Of a DNA stretch of 64,000 nt, positions 45,653 to 57,980 are shown in pieces (position 1 is the stretch's first letter; each line of letters opens with the position of its first letter). The notes beneath the pieces are model-generated. The model was not told where the DNA came from. It did no database searches and saw nothing but the letters and a program-made list of their open reading frames with translations. Location: positions 142,935,976 through 142,999,975 of the forward strand of contig NC_081413.1 of NCBI RefSeq assembly GCF_030272615.1, given 5' to 3'. A program made the position numbers and the translations under genes. The stretch comes from Cryptomeria japonica (lineage: Eukaryota; Streptophyta; Pinopsida; Cupressales; Cupressaceae).

Positions 45653-47061
45653 CTAATCTGATATCTCTTCTTTAATAGCATCAAAGACAATGTCCTCATT
45701 TGCATCTTCCTCAGATTCTTCATCTGTAACTCCTCCATCCACTGCAATGAGACAATTTATTTTACCTTTTCCTTTATACTTCCTATACTTCTCACATTTT
45801 TTCTCATTATCTCCATTTGGACAGCTAGCATCAATATGTCCAATCCGGTTACATGCAAAACACTCTAGTGGTAATTTACCTTTGTACTTACTGGTACCTC
45901 TAGGTAACCACTTGGCCAACAATGCTTCAAGCTCAATCAAACTATCTTCATCATCTATGTCTCTTTTGGATCTAGACTCATGACTGTAACTCACTTCTCT
46001 GCTTTTCCTTACCGATGGGGTTTAGATTGAGGCTTTAAATGTAGATTTTGATCTCTGAACACTTCCATCAAAACCATTTAATTCAAATGTAGTCAATTTA
46101 CCAATGATAGAGTCAAGAGCTAATTTTTTTTATCAATAGATTTGAGTTCCTGAATGGCTGCAACTCGAATATATTTGAGCTCCTTCATCCATCTGCATAT
46201 CATCAAATTTTCCTCTAAAACTCTCTTCTTTGGCAATCTTAACATGCTCATCACCACTATAGATTTCTTCCAATTTCTTCCATACTTCATATGCAGTCTC
46301 TGTTAGAATATTTAATCTTTACTTAGCTTAGGTTTATTTTTATTTAATTTAGGATATTCCTTTGGAATTCCTACATGTAATTTGTCCTCTAGTACATGTG
46401 TGAGGACAAGTCATTTCTTTTATTTTCCTTTATTAAGGAATATTAGATTTCCTCCATAAGAGGATGTGAACACATGGCACACACATTTTATGAATGGTGG
46501 CATTCATAGATTTGGAGTTACTTTGTAACTCCTCTCCTCATCTCTATTTAAGAGATGCCTCCTCTCTCATTTCTTCTTAATGACAATATTGTAAAGAGCT
46601 TCTTGCTCTCTCTCTCTCTCTTTCATTTTTAGGCATTGCCTCATTCATAATATCACAAGGGGTTTTTCTTTGCTTTTCCCCTTTCAAAAGTTCTTGTGCC
46701 TCCTTCTTCACATTTGGGTGATGCTCCAAGTTTATTGCTTTTCTCATGGTAACAATTACTTCATCATAAACTTTCTTGGATTAATTTTCCTTTCCTTGCT
46801 CTTTTATTTCCTTACAGTCTCTAATCCATGAACATCAGCATATTCTGAGTCAGACAAGGAAGTGATGATGGCCTCCAATGCTTGATTGTTCTCCTATTGC
46901 TCCTTCTTTTGATCATCTATCAGAATCCCACTAGGCAAGTTATACTTAGTAACAATGTGTTCCCAATATTGACTTCCTAAGCTCTTAATATAGATCTTCA
47001 TCCTATCACTCCATATTTTGTAGTTTTCCCTATTGAACTTCAGACCTTTTTTCTTCATCAT
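45653..47061 (-). pseudogene. CopE2 Gag, split by a solo LTR
   Basis: Starts at ATG 47061. The N-terminus matches CopA (KIWSDRMKIYIKSLGSQYW) to 46817, then continues at 46300 after the 516-bp insertion. About 115 bp present in CopA (the 14830-14950 equivalent) are missing near 46190. The zinc knuckle CFACNRIGHIDASC lies at about 45880-45839, followed by an acidic linker with EESEEDANEDIVF. Confidence 0.8.
46301..46816 (+). mobile_element. 516-bp solo LTR in CopE2 gag
   Basis: Perfect TSD GTCTC at 46296-46300 and 46817-46821. Starts TGTTAGAATATTTAATC and ends TATTTCCTTACA (TG...CA). TATTTAAG at 46545-46552 is a good TATA box and a (CT)n run lies near 46605-46622. It splits the codons equivalent to LETAYEVW of CopA. 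Short Copia-type LTR, no relation seen to the long LTRs nearby. Confidence 0.9.
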
Positions 47062-47117
47062 GTTCTCCTAGATCTTTTCCTCAAGCTATTAGGCTTAAAC
47101 ACAAGAGGACATGGATA

Positions 47118-47131
47118 GATCTGATACCAAT
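47118..47131 (-). promoter_or_regulatory. CopE2 primer-binding site
   Basis: On the minus strand ATTGGTATCAGATC follows the LTR end; one base differs from the initiator-Met type TTGGTATCAGAGC over the core. Confidence 0.85.
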
Positions 47132-48531
47132 TGATAATATGATGAAACTCTAAGGATCTAGTTAACTACTGAGAGGGGGGGGTGAATTAATAGATATAAA
47201 ATAAACTAAACTTTCACCAAACAAACTTTCAACTTAGAATCCAATCACTAAACTAGTTGTTTAGTCACTGTATCAAAAACTGCAACTGCACTGTCAAACT
47301 TTACCGGTTGACCAAAAAATCAATGATATAATGCAACAGATCTTGAAACTTAAATACCATTTGCAAAACCTTAAACCACTTCACTAATACCAGTAAAAAC
47401 ATGTTTCAGATCATTTTCGATCATTCAAATATATCTATGTAGATTTACCGGTCATTCATATCAACCATATCAAAAACACATCCACAAAATCATTCACCAC
47501 TTGACATAATGATTTTTCACGTGGAAACCCAAATGGGAAAAACCATGGTGGGGATGAATACCCACAAGTATTTTGAACTCTTCTGAAGTTCGCCTTGTTA
47601 GGAGCCAAGCCTTGTTAGAAGCTTATACAATAATGTCTTGTTAGGAACAGATCTGGTTAAGGACCACCTGGTTAAGGGATTGACTACAAATACCCCATTA
47701 AAGGCAATACCCTATTAAAGGTAACCTCGATGGAGGATTTCAAATCCAAGCTAATGGATCACCTGGCTAGAGGATTTCAACACCAAGCTTGTTAAAGATT
47801 ACTCGGTAAGGGATTTAACTATTGTAATGGCTAGAGAACAATAGGTTCTTGAATGATCTAGAAATAGCACTTCCTTTCTTAATTAGATCCTTTACCGCTC
47901 CTATCTGCCTTCACAACATTCTGCATACACACCTTTTGGTTTGGAAACAATCACTTCCACACTTCACCAAATTGCCAACACAATTACAAACAATTCATTG
48001 ACCTTAAAAAAAAATACAATATGTCAGTAAGACAACACAAAACCTACAATTCTCATAGAGATTACAAACATATCGGTTCAATATTGACCATTAGATTACA
48101 TAGAAATCAACTACACATTGCTCTAAACAACTTCAACCGCTCCTAGATCACCGCACATTAGATCCTATAGGTCATCACACGTTTGTCACTTCATACTATG
48201 CAATTGATCATTTCCAAGATAAATGGTTATCTCTACGTGCCAAATCCACTTCAAAAATCTTCACATGTAACATACATACATGGCATCTTCATCTCTGATC
48301 ATCATTCGGTCATAGATCATCACAACCAATTCTCCAAGATCCATCGGTTAGGGTTCTTCTTATCAACTGGTTAGGGTTACCAATTGATCTCTCTGCTTCA
48401 ATAATACTACCAGTTACTACTACTTGCTTTACTGCATCACTATCAATTGCGATACATCTTAATTACCGATTACTAGTGACATCAATGACAACACTATACT
48501 TCATCAATGCAATCTTCATGTAATGTCAATA
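47132..48531 (-). repeat. CopE2 5' LTR (1400 bp)
   Basis: Plus-strand start TGATAATATGATGAAACTC, then the conserved CTGAGAGGGGGGGGTGAATTAATAG (complement of the ATTCACCCCCCCTCTCAG tract). It ends ...ATGTAATGTCAATA at 48531 before GAATG. On the minus strand the repeated AAATCCTCTAGCCAGGTGATCC-like phrases fall at about 47680-47860. Confidence 0.9.
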
Positions 48532-48536
48532 GAATG

Positions 48537-48798
48537 TGTGGTGTGTAGACATCTACATGGTGCACTAGTGTCCAAATGAATCATGCTTGACAACAGCAAG
48601 AGACAAGGGAGAAACGTCGCTAACAAGACATATGCCATGAGGGAGCTTCTAAAAATGGGGTCTTGAGCATCCTAAGAGGGGGAAAAGGCTAATGCAAGGG
48701 CTGAAGTGAGCCTACTCAGGTGCTAGGAGAATGGACACCAAAGTGGTTACAAAAGATGTAGGTTGAATTATAAAGGGGTATGTAATTTTGACACTACA
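48537..48798 (-). repeat. GypB2 3' LTR, second part
   Basis: It resumes TGTGGTGTGTAGACATC after the second GAATG and matches 59550-59780 (CTAGTGTCCAAATGAATCA, GGGGTCTTGAGCATCCTAAGAGGG). It ends GACACTACA at 48798. On the minus strand this is the LTR start TGTAGTGTC, directly after a purine tract. Confidence 0.85.
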
Positions 48799-49965
48799 TT
48801 TTTCCCCCACTTTAGTGACCTTATGAATGAACATGAATATGCACGCTAAAATAAATCTAATGAACAAGAAATAACATCATGATACCAAAAGAATATTGTA
48901 GAGGAAGTAGATATATCTCCAAGCCAAGGAAGCATGCCCCCAAGCTAAAGACCTACAAAACAGATGTATTAGATATAAAATCCTACACAAGAGACCATGG
49001 TTAGAGAATAAGAAAATCCCAAGACAACAGGGTTAGAACATGATAAAGAAAAAGATAACATACGCACAAAAGAACAGAACAAAGAAACTACGATCTTGAG
49101 TCAGCATAGTGAAAGAGACCTCGATGTAAAAGGTTTCCTTAGTACCATGCATCATCCTCAAAATAGCAAGAAACAACAAATAGAGGAATTCTAAAATGAA
49201 GAGAAGAAAGTAAGGATTGATCATTTCAAGGAAGAAGGCACCAAGAAGTCAGAGAAGCAATTAGTGTCGAAGAGATAGTACATAACCCAGACATTAGCTT
49301 GATGCATCACTAGTAGTCATGATGATGATAAAAATGACATATCTATCAAGTTGTGTTATGCCAGATGATCAAAGATAGGTAGCACCAACCTTTCTTTGAA
49401 GGAAGGCCACTACCAAAAGATAAGATAAATAAGATATTTGTGATAGGGAGGCAATTTTTTGTTGATCAGATGAGATTGCCCCTAACAAGATGAAGCTAAG
49501 ATTTGGAATAGATGCATTCAATACATCACAATCACACTATCTACAAACTAACATGTCCGATGATAAAATAAATGATAAAGATAAACGATAGATAAGATAG
49601 CATAATAGAAACGAACCTTGCTAAGGAGGAAAGCCCCTTGTTACAAAAAGATATAAAATAAGTGGTTGTTGTTAGTATGAGATATGTCGGTATGGATAGA
49701 AAAGTGCATTATGCTAGATATCCATACGATAGGGCAATGAGATAGATAGATTTTGCCATCATGGGTAGCAACATGGAAGATAGTCATGTGATTGGGTGAT
49801 CAAAGATAGATTTAATAAGTAGTAGATTGGCCCATAAAAAGGCGAGAAAAAGTAATAGATCAAATTGTTTGGCCTCCATCTAGGCAAATATGAAAAAAAA
49901 GTGATAAAAGGATAGTCACCACTATGGGCGAGAGATAGATAGTCACCACGATGGGTGAAAGATAG
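48799..49965 (-). other. GypB2 3' interior, non-coding, with polypurine tract
   Basis: TTTTTCCCCCACTTTAGTG at 48799-48817 is AGTGGGGGAAAAA on the minus strand, a good polypurine tract next to the LTR. The rest (1.1 kb) has no convincing frame. GATAGATAGT and GTCACCAC-(G/T)ATGGG phrases repeat at 49740-49960. Confidence 0.65.
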
Positions 49966-50746
49966 TGGTGCAGTCATAGTTAGGAGGGACCTCAATGAGG
50001 TCTATCCAAATTGTGCAGAGAGTAAACATAATGAAAGAAAGACAAGAGGATGGAGGCAATGCAGAACTGAAGAAATTATATCATGAAAACTGATTAAAAA
50101 AGGCTAGGAACATTTGGACTACAAGATGCAGCTCACTGGCCTGATATATACATGCTCAATTACAAAATTGATCAAATCTGAACCTCTAAATATTGAGATA
50201 CATCTTCTATATCCTTTGGAATGAATTATGATGCTTGATTACATTGATTTATATTCTCAAGAGAGTTCTGCGTAAGCTCAAGAGGGATCAAATACCGAAG
50301 AACAAGATAAAATGTGAAAACCACCAGGTCGGCCTCCACCAAAGAGAATCCTCCAAAAAATCCAAACGAAGAAGTGTGGATCAAAGGGAAGGTTAGCCAC
50401 ATGCCAAGGAACATTAGAATCAACAAATTGAAGCTCCGCAAGCTACAAAAAGGATCCACAAGATTCACCAATTGAAAATAGGTCCAGGCAGTTTTGGTGT
50501 CCTAAGTAAAAAAACTGTCTTGGAATTTGAAAGTGATAAATTGCCAAAAAAAGATCCAAACATTCTGCAGTTCAGGAATAAAGAAGATAATTATGGTTAC
50601 AAGAAAAATCTAGTTCCACAAGATCCAATAAGAAAATGCAAGTGCAGAAAGAAATGTTGAAGTTGCAAAACAGAAAACAAACTGAAAAGAAATGGTTTTT
50701 TTTTGTTGATGCAAGATTTCCAAGAACCGAGGATGCTCCTGCATCA
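49966..50746 (-). repeat. ChrE6 3' LTR (781 bp)
   Basis: Plus-strand start TGGTGCAGTCATAG, end GGATGCTCCTGCATCA. It pairs with 55408-56197 (TGGTGTAGTCACAG ... GGGATGCTCCTGCATCA). Confidence 0.85.
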
Positions 50747-50777
50747 GACATCCGGGGTTGTTGAAAAAGTGAGTCCT

Positions 50778-50990
50778 TCATTTTGCTAGGGTCAGAGGAA
50801 AACCAAGGCTGGCCAACTCTTCTTGTGAAATCCAAGATGAATCTTCAACTGGTCTATCCTTCCATTTCACAAGATACTCCTTGTACTGACTGCTCTGGGT
50901 ACTACGCCCAATCCTACTATCCAAAAGGTATTCAATGTGATTTGGTTCCTTCCAAGGCAACTATTTCTCCAAGTCTACAATACTATCTTA
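50778..50990 (-). pseudogene. ChrE6 chromodomain
   Basis: The end of the integrase reads LLDSRIGRSTQSSQYKEYLVKW followed by KDRPVEDSSWISQEEL. This is the chromodomain of chromoviruses, which targets insertion by binding modified histone tails. It is the C-terminal end of Pol; the frame closes at a stop at 50778. Confidence 0.85.
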
Positions 50991-51089
50991 ACTAAACTTT
51001 GATTCATGATACTGATGTAGATCAACAATGTTGAATATAGGTGAAATACTCAAACTATCCAGTAGCTCCACTTCATATGCATTTTCAGA

Positions 51090-52100
51090 ACTAAATTTCT
51101 TCAAAATCTTGCAAGTTCCAAACTTTCACATCTACAACTTGTTATAGGTTCCAATTGGAAATCTTTCTTTTCTAAGGTACACTATCACTTCATCACCAAC
51201 TTCAAATTCCTTATGTCTTATCTTCTCATCTTCTTTTTCCTTATACTTTTTATTCATTTTCTCCAAATGCTTCTTAACCTAAATATATAAGGCCTTCATC
51301 TCATCTGCAAATTCTTCTGCCTCTGTACTCTTCTTGTCTTCATTACTGATATCCCTCACTTCTTATATACCTCTAGGGAATTCTCTAGTAACAATCTCAA
51401 AAGGTGTTCTTTCGATACTCCTCTTTAGTGAATTATTGTAGGCAAACTCTGCTTGTGCAAGAATCAAATCCCAACTTTTGGTCTTCTCTCCAACCAAGAA
51501 TCTCAACAAATTTCCCAAACTCTTGTTTACTAACTTTGTTTGCCCATGAGTTTGTGGGTGAAAAGTAGAATTCAAATCTAAATCTGTCTGCATATTCTCC
51601 TAAAGTGTTCTCCCAAAATAACCAACAAACTTAGTGTCTCTATTTGAAACTATGCTCTTGGGTAACCCATGTAATCTCACCACTTCCTTGAAATATAAGT
51701 CATCTATATGCACTGCATCTGATGTCTTCTTACAAGGTATTAAATGAGCCATCCTCGAGAATCTATCTACCACCATAAATATAGAATCATTCCCTCTTTG
51801 TGTCTTAGGTAATCCAAGTATGAAATCCATGCTTATGTCCTCTCAAGGTCTCTCTGGAACTATCAAAGGTTTATATAATCCCACATTCTAACTACTACAC
51901 TTTGTAGCCTAACAAACTCTACAAATTTGCACACATTTCCTGACATCCTTATGAATCTGAGACTAAAAGTAGTGTGAACTCATCAAGGCTACTGTTTTGT
52001 CAATACCAAAGTGTCTAGCTAATCCTCCACTATGCTTCTCCTTTATCAGATTCACCCTCATATAACTCTTAGGTATACACAACTAAACTCCTTTGAATAA
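51090..52100 (-). pseudogene. ChrE6 integrase
   Basis: A zinc region with CVQICRVC lies at about 51940-51910. The core begins [29 protein letters not shown] at 51830 (first Asp), with SNRDTKF as second Asp near 51640. The third catalytic position falls in the motif HPQTHGQTKLVNKS at about 51560-51530. The Glu of the usual GQTE is Lys (codon at 51534-51536), a G-to-A change, so the triad is lost. Separate open segments are joined by TAG stops. Confidence 0.8.
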
Positions 52101-52199
52101 CATCCCATCCTAAATTAAATAATCCAACCACTTACTTCTATCTACCATAACCGATGCTCTACATGCTTTCCAAGGTTCTAAAAATCTGGGTCATCATCA

Positions 52200-53428
52200 T
52201 ACAAGGTCTTCAACTCTTCAAATCCTAATATTGTCACTCTCATCTCTGTCAGCAAATTCCTCCTTCTACTCAATGCATCAGCAACTTTGTTTGACTTCCC
52301 AATTCTATGCTTCAACACAAAGGTGTAACTCTACAAAAACTCTACCCATCTCATGTGTCTTTGATTCAACTTACTCTGATTGTTCAAAATCTGCAAAGCT
52401 TGATGATCGATATACAACACAAACTCCTTAGGTAACAAGTAATGTCTCCACTTCTTCAAGGCTTGAACTATAGAATAAAATTCCTAATCATACACCAAAT
52501 ATCTCCTCCTGGCATCATTCAACTTTTCACTGAAATAAGATACTACTCTTCCTTCCTGACTTAACACGGCTCCAATTGCATTCCCACTTGCATCATAGTC
52601 TACTTGAAATACTTTGTTGAAATCTAGTAAAGCTAACACAGGCTGCTCAGTCACCTTCTACTTTAGTAATTCAAAACTCTTATTTTCTTCAGTTGTCCAT
52701 TTGAATTCTTTCCTATCTCCTCTCATTGTCTCAGTCATAGGGCTACAAACTGAACTGAAATTTTTGATAAACTTCTAGTAGAAACTAGCCAATCCATGAA
52801 ATGATATAACTTCTCCAATTCTTTCTGGTGTAGGCCATTCAACAATTGATTTTACCTTCTCAAGGTCTATCTTCAATCCATCCACAGATATCACAAATCC
52901 CAAATAGACTAACTCTTCCTTCATGAAACTACACTTCTTTAGGTTTATCAACAACTTCTCTTCCCTAAACCTCTGCAAAACTTGTCTTACATGCAACAAA
53001 TGCTCCTCTTTTGTCTTACTAAAAATCTTAATGTCATCCAAATATACAATAACAAACTTACCCAAAAATTTCTTCAATACCTCATTCAACAACCTCATGA
53101 AAGTACTTGGTGCATTAGTCAATCCAAAAGGCATCACCAACCATTCGTACAATCCATTTTTCTTGAATGTTGTCTTCCACTCATCTCCTTCTCTGATTCT
53201 GATCTGATGATATCCACTCTTCAAGTCTATCTTTGTGTAGTATTTGGCTCCACTGAAACAATCCATTATGCCATCCATCCTAGGTAGAGGAAACTGGTAC
53301 TTCACTGTGATCTTGTTTATTTCTCTGGAATCAGTACACATCCTCCATTCTCCATTGTTTGTAGCTGCTAACATGGCTGGTAATGCATAAGGACTCAAAC
53401 TTTCTTGGATCAAACCTTTCTTCAACAA
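52200..53428 (-). pseudogene. ChrE6 reverse transcriptase and RNase H
   Basis: An open 217-residue RT frame (53428-52775) holds [60 protein letters not shown] and the polymerase box YLDD at residues 129-132, all intact. RNase H follows after a TAG: DYDASGNAIGAVLSQEGRV near 52600, [14 protein letters not shown], then the ADALSRR end at about 52265. It is the best preserved pol segment in the window. Confidence 0.85.
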
Positions 53429-53431
53429 TTC

Positions 53432-54160
53432 CTACACTTGTCTATTCAACTTTTCATTGTTTATCAGTGTCATCCAGTGTGCAGCTTTATTAGGCAAACT
53501 AGCTCTAAGAATCAAGTCCATGCAATGGCTAATACTCCTCATAGGTGGTAATCCATCAGGTGCATTATCTGAAATTATATCTTCATATTCTATCAGCAAC
53601 TCTTTTATCTCCTCCAGTTGTTCTTCATGCTCTGGGTTATCAGCTTTCTTAGGAACTAAGGCAAAACACACATTCTCATGTCTCCTTCCATCCAGGATTT
53701 TCCTTCCATCCACCAAACAAATTCTAGCATTCATAAAGACTTCACTCTTCAGGGGCTCCTCCAAGGGTAACAAGGTTTGTTTCATCCCATTTGGTACAAT
53801 AGTGTATATGCTCTTTCTCCCATCGTGTATTGCCTGCCTATCAAACTACCAAGGTCTACCCAACAAAATGTGCCAAATATCCATAGGCATGATATCACAC
53901 AAAACTTCATCATGATAATTTCCAATTTTCAATTTCTCCAAGCATTACTCACTTACTATTAACTTATGATCATCCTAATCCATGCTATTTGATAAGGCTT
54001 AGGGTGTCTCAATATTTCCAACTTTAATTTATTCACCATTTTTTTTTGAAACAAGATTATCCAAACTACCACTATCAATAACCACTTTACAACACTTACT
54101 AGATACCTTACATCTGGTCTTGAACAAATTTCTCCTTTGCAAGGGCTCTTCATCCTCTCT
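53432..54160 (-). pseudogene. ChrE6 protease and linker
   Basis: The protease has KVVIDSGSLDNLVSKK (D-S-G) near 54090-54045, then HILLGRPW at about 53865. The acidic linker 53785-53432 leads into RT (ALVPKKADNPEHEEQLEEIKE, ISHCMDLI). Two TAG/TGA stops lie between the protease motifs. Confidence 0.75.
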
Positions 54161-55303
54161 GGTATGACACAAATATCTCCTCATCATCAACAATTCTCCA
54201 TCTTCTTGTTTGTTAGCAAATCTGGTGCGACTTTCTTCTACCAATGTTGTTCTTCCAGTGTTCTCTATATTCTTACATTCAAAAGAATGATGTCCTCCTC
54301 CACACTTAAATCAAGTTCCTCTAAACACTCTCTTATCTTCTCTTCTGTCATCTTTTCCAAAACCCTCATTCTGGTAACTATCAGGTTCCGTTCTCTGGTG
54401 GAAACTTTTTTCATCCTTCTGGTATGAACTACCATCTTTTCTTACTTCCTTGTCCTTGTTCTGATATGTAAAGGTTCCTCTTCCTACTTGAAATCTTCCT
54501 TTGGAAAACCTTCCACCTCTACCTCTCTATCTCTTCTCATGTCTTTTGTTCAACATCTCTTATTCTTTCAAGGCATATTAGTAAGCTTCTTCAACACTCT
54601 ACAACTTAATTAAATTGAGTTCATCTTGTATAGACATCTACAATCCATTCAAATATCTCACAACTTGTTCAACCTTATCATGGACATGTCTGGATCTGAT
54701 ATTTAACTTGTAGAATTCTTTGGTGTACTCCTTCATAATTGATTCTTTCTACTTCAAGTTATGTAACTTTCGAAAGATATTTACTTGGTAATTAGTTGGC
54801 ATAAACTTTGATTTCAACTTCGCAACCATTCGCTCCCATGATTTGATCTTCTATTTGCCTCTTCTTTGTCTTTCGACCTATAAATATTCCCACCAAATAG
54901 ATGCATGACCTTTCAACCAATTATAGGCATATTTCACCTTCCTTTCTTCCACGGTGTTCTCAAAATCAAATTACTTCTCCATCTCTGAGATCCAATCCAT
55001 TAATTCATCTGAATCCAACTTATCATCATACTCTGGTGGGGCAAAATGTGGTTTGGTGCTCGCCCTACTCAAAACCCTCAAGAACCTCTCTTCATCCAGA
55101 TCGATCGCCAATGGATTTGCTACTTGTTCTACCTATGCTTCTTCTTCTTCATCTTTGTTCACATCTTCAATATGTCGACCTCTTCTCTGGGTTGTCTCAA
55201 CAACTTTTAATTGGGCTATGAATCCTCTCAACATTTCCATCACGGTAGAGTCTGCATTCCCATGCACTCCACCATTCCTATTTCCTATTCACGCCATCTT
55301 CAT
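54161..55303 (-). pseudogene. ChrE6 Gag
   Basis: ATG at 55303. The Gag domain spans about 55030-54620 (EYDDKLDSDELMDWISEMEK, YAYNWLKGHASIWWEYL, FRKLHNLK, VEQVVRYLNGL). Arg- and Gly-rich stretches and a zinc knuckle FKCGGGHHSFEC near 54310-54275 follow. At least ten in-frame stops, mostly TAG, interrupt a phase that is otherwise mostly constant. Confidence 0.8.
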
Positions 55304-55393
55304 GCTAGTCCTCTATAGGTACAGGTCGAATCCACAGTCTGCCACCCTACAACAAAAAATTTCAAGACAATGCAATCTCCAAAATGAAATCTC

Positions 55394-55405
55394 GCTCAGA
55401 TACCA
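55394..55405 (-). promoter_or_regulatory. ChrE6 primer-binding site
   Basis: TGGTATCTGAGC on the minus strand, just after the LTR end (ACACCA and two bases). Initiator-Met type as in other plant chromoviruses. Confidence 0.85.
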
Positions 55406-55407
55406 CT

Positions 55408-56197
55408 TGGTGTAGTCACAGTTAGGAGGACCTCAATAAGGTCTATCGAGACCATGCAACAAGAGTAAACACAATGAAATAAAGACAATGGGATGCAGGA
55501 AATGTATAATTGAAGGAATTAGATCATGAAAACTTATTAAAAATGGTCAATAACATCTAGACTACAAGATGCATCTCACTGGCCTGCTACATACATGATC
55601 AATTCCAGAATCGATCAATTGTGGGCCTCTAAATATTAGGATACATCTTCTATATCCTCTGGAATGAATTATGATGCTTGATTATATTGATTTATATGCT
55701 CAAGAGAGAACCGCATAGGCTTAAGAGGGATCAAATGCCAAAGAACAAGATCAAACATGAAAACCACTAGGTCGGCCTCTGCCAAAGAGAATCCTCTGGA
55801 AAATCCAAAGGAAGAAGTGCAAATCAGAGGGAAGTCCGACCACAAACCAAGGAACATTGGAATAAATGAACTGAAGCTCCATGAACTATGGAAAGGATCA
55901 AAAAGATTCACCAATAGCAAATAGGTCCAAGCGGTTCTAGTGTCCTAAGCCAGAAAATTCTCTCAGAATCTAGAAGTGATAACTTGCCAGAAAAAGATCC
56001 ACATTCTATGGTTAAGGAATAAGGAAGATAATCATGATTACAAGAAAAATCCAGCTACATAAGATTCGATGAGAAAATGCAAGAAAGTCCAGAAAGAAAT
56101 GTTGAAACTGAAAAACAAAAAACAAATTGAAAGGAAATGTTTTTTTTTTGTTGTTTTTGATGCAAGATTGCCAAGAATCAGGGATGCTCCTGCATCA
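55408..56197 (-). repeat. ChrE6 5' LTR (790 bp)
   Basis: Aligns with 49966-50746, including AGTTAGGAGG(G)ACCTCAAT(G/A)AGGTCTATC and the T-run before TGATGCAAGATT. Several point and small indel differences separate the two, so the insertion is old. Confidence 0.85.
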
Positions 56198-57191
56198 AAT
56201 AGAGACATGATAAGAATGCAAAGAAGGTTAAAATATGATAAAGAACGAGATAGAGGTACACCTCAATGTCACTTTCTATGCAAAGAAGAACAAGGCATAT
56301 CAATATATGAAAAATTGATGACACTTGATTGATGAAGTTGTTGAATCTTGTCACTCAAGGCCTTACATTCACTAGTGGAATGGCCAAGCACTTGATGGTA
56401 TGTATAGAAAGAATCATTCTTAGAAAAAATTATGTGTAGTAGGAGGAAGAGAAATCAAGTAGGCTTTAAGTAGCCACAACCAAATAAGATCTTGATCAGA
56501 TAAAGGATGAGGAATAGGAAGCAACCCTTTCTCTTGAGGAGAAAAGTTTAACTACTCACAAGAAGACATAGGAACATTAGAGAATGAAGAGGATGAAGAT
56601 AGAGGAGAAGCTTTGTAGCCTAAACCCGCTATAAAAGAGTGTGATTTTGATTCCAAAGGGACCTTAACTCCTTGACCCATGCACCCAAGACCAGCTCTTT
56701 TGTATCCATACTTGGAGGCAATATTAAACACTGGACCATAACGTGATTACAACTCATCAAAAGAGGGAGGATCACCTTTAATGGTATAGAAAATGGTGTT
56801 CACATGATCTTGCACTACAAAAGAATAATCATCTTTGGTAGCGGGTGTGAATGATATTTTTGGAAGTTTAAGGTGGATAGGGTCAACCTTGTATTCACTA
56901 AAATGAGAATTAGTGAAATCTAGGGAACCCCTATCATCACCTAAACATGCATTCACTTTTAGATGAAGAAGATAGCTCAATAGAAGATCTCTTATTAGGA
57001 GTAGACTCAAAACTTTGTACTTTTAGGAGGTCTGCCTTAGGAGGATCTGCTTTGGAAAAATCTTGTTTCTCAAGTGATTCCTTCTTTGGGACTTCTTCAC
57101 CCTTCCGACTTTCCTTTTTGGGGGACATGACAAAGGCAGAAGTCGTCACTATAGAGGAGAATGTTGGAACATAATTTTGAAATGAAGGCAT
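56198..57191 (-). pseudogene. GypB2 segment: acidic/basic linker, G-patch-like domain, zinc knuckle
   Basis: Minus-strand continuation of the protease frame in broken phases. 57191-56937 is Lys/Ser/Glu-rich (MSPKKESRKGEEVPKKESLEK). 57010-56747 holds FVVQDHVNTIFYTIKGDPPSF. A glycine-rich segment KYGYKRAGLGCMGQGVKVPL ending GLGYK, at about 56720-56620, looks like the G-patch known after some retroviral and gypsy proteases. Near 56405-56330 YHQVLGHSTSECKAL has the spacing of a Gag zinc knuckle. A knuckle downstream of the protease is out of the usual order. ChrE6 cuts the segment at 56197. Confidence 0.55.
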
Positions 57192-57206
57192 AACTGAAAT
57201 CTGACC

Positions 57207-57977
57207 CTATGTCGCTCCTTGACATAGGTGCACAACATCAGGGTCAGCCTTGATTATAACCAGTTGATTATTTGCCACAAACTTCACTAAACCATGAAGC
57301 ATAGAAGAAATAGCTCTTAAATCATGAAACAATGGTCTACTCAAGAGGAGACTATCAGATAGAGGGCCTAGCATTACATATACCAAATTCAGAATAGTGA
57401 TAGGCTCAACCTTCAAAGGCAAGATAACTGTTCCCAAAGCACTTTTTCCATTGTTATCAAAACCATGAATAAACAAATAAGATGTTGTTAGGGAGTTTGG
57501 ATCAACCTTAATCTTTGGTAATAAATCCACACTGCATACATTAAGTGTAGAACTTGTATCAATAAGAGTTAGTCTAATTCCAATGCCATTAACATGAATG
57601 ATTATCATTAATTGATCAGCCAAGTTCCTCACTTCCGAAGGTGGAAGTTCACGGGGATAGAACGTAATATTCAGTGAGTCTGGGCAAATATGATTCATCA
57701 ATGCATTTACATCTATTGGCCTAGCAGAAGAAGACAACAAGATATTTTGCAGAGATTCCTGTAGCATAACTTGATAAACTGGAGTAGCCTGTAGTAAATC
57801 CCATAGTGAGATCTTAGCGGGAGTAACACAAAGTTGCCCAATAAGATCGTAATCACTAGATTGCTTAAATAAAGGCTTAGGTGCTTGAGGAAGATCTGGT
57901 TGAGAAAGTGGTAAAGAAGGTTGTGGACAATCAAGATGTTGCTTATTTCTTTGAGTATTATAAGTATGGGCTACCAT
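57207..57977 (-). pseudogene. GypB2 retropepsin-like protease
   Basis: An uninterrupted 256-residue frame. The active-site motif is LTLIDTSSTLNVCS (D-T-S in place of D-T-G) at about residues 143-156. SYLFIHGFDNNGKSALGTVILPL and LSDSLLLSRPLFHDLRA follow; the latter corresponds to YNILLGHPWIH in GypA. The N-terminal portion, with YDLIGQLCVTPAKISLWDLL, parallels the GypA pre-protease region. Replacing Gly of D-T-G by Ser may weaken catalysis. GypB1 has the same region with V-D-K-G-S. Confidence 0.7.
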
Positions 57978-57980
57978 TCT

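Larger units (their letters stand above)
39519..48531 (-). mobile_element. CopE2, complete nested Ty1/copia element
   Basis: Perfect TSD GAATG at 39514-39518 and 48532-48536. The 5' LTR is 47132-48531 (1400 bp). The 3' LTR is 39519-42235, 1398 bp once a nested solo LTR and its duplicate are removed. Interior: Gag, protease, integrase, RT and RNase H in Copia order on the minus strand, close to CopA. Both LTR starts on the minus strand read TATTG rather than TGTTG. Confidence 0.9.
49966..56197 (-). mobile_element. ChrE6, chromodomain Ty3/gypsy element nested in GypB2
   Basis: LTRs at 49966-50746 (3') and 55408-56197 (5') with TSD GATAG (49961-49965) and AATAG (56198-56202). A primer-binding site, Gag, protease, RT, RNase H, integrase and a terminal chromodomain follow in the Ty3/gypsy order. 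RT lies before integrase, unlike the Copia elements. Many TAG stops interrupt it. Confidence 0.9.

Noticed and set aside
52923-53287. Plus-strand frames of about 100 codons over the ChrE6 RT
   Set aside because: Antisense shadows of the well-supported minus-strand reverse transcriptase.
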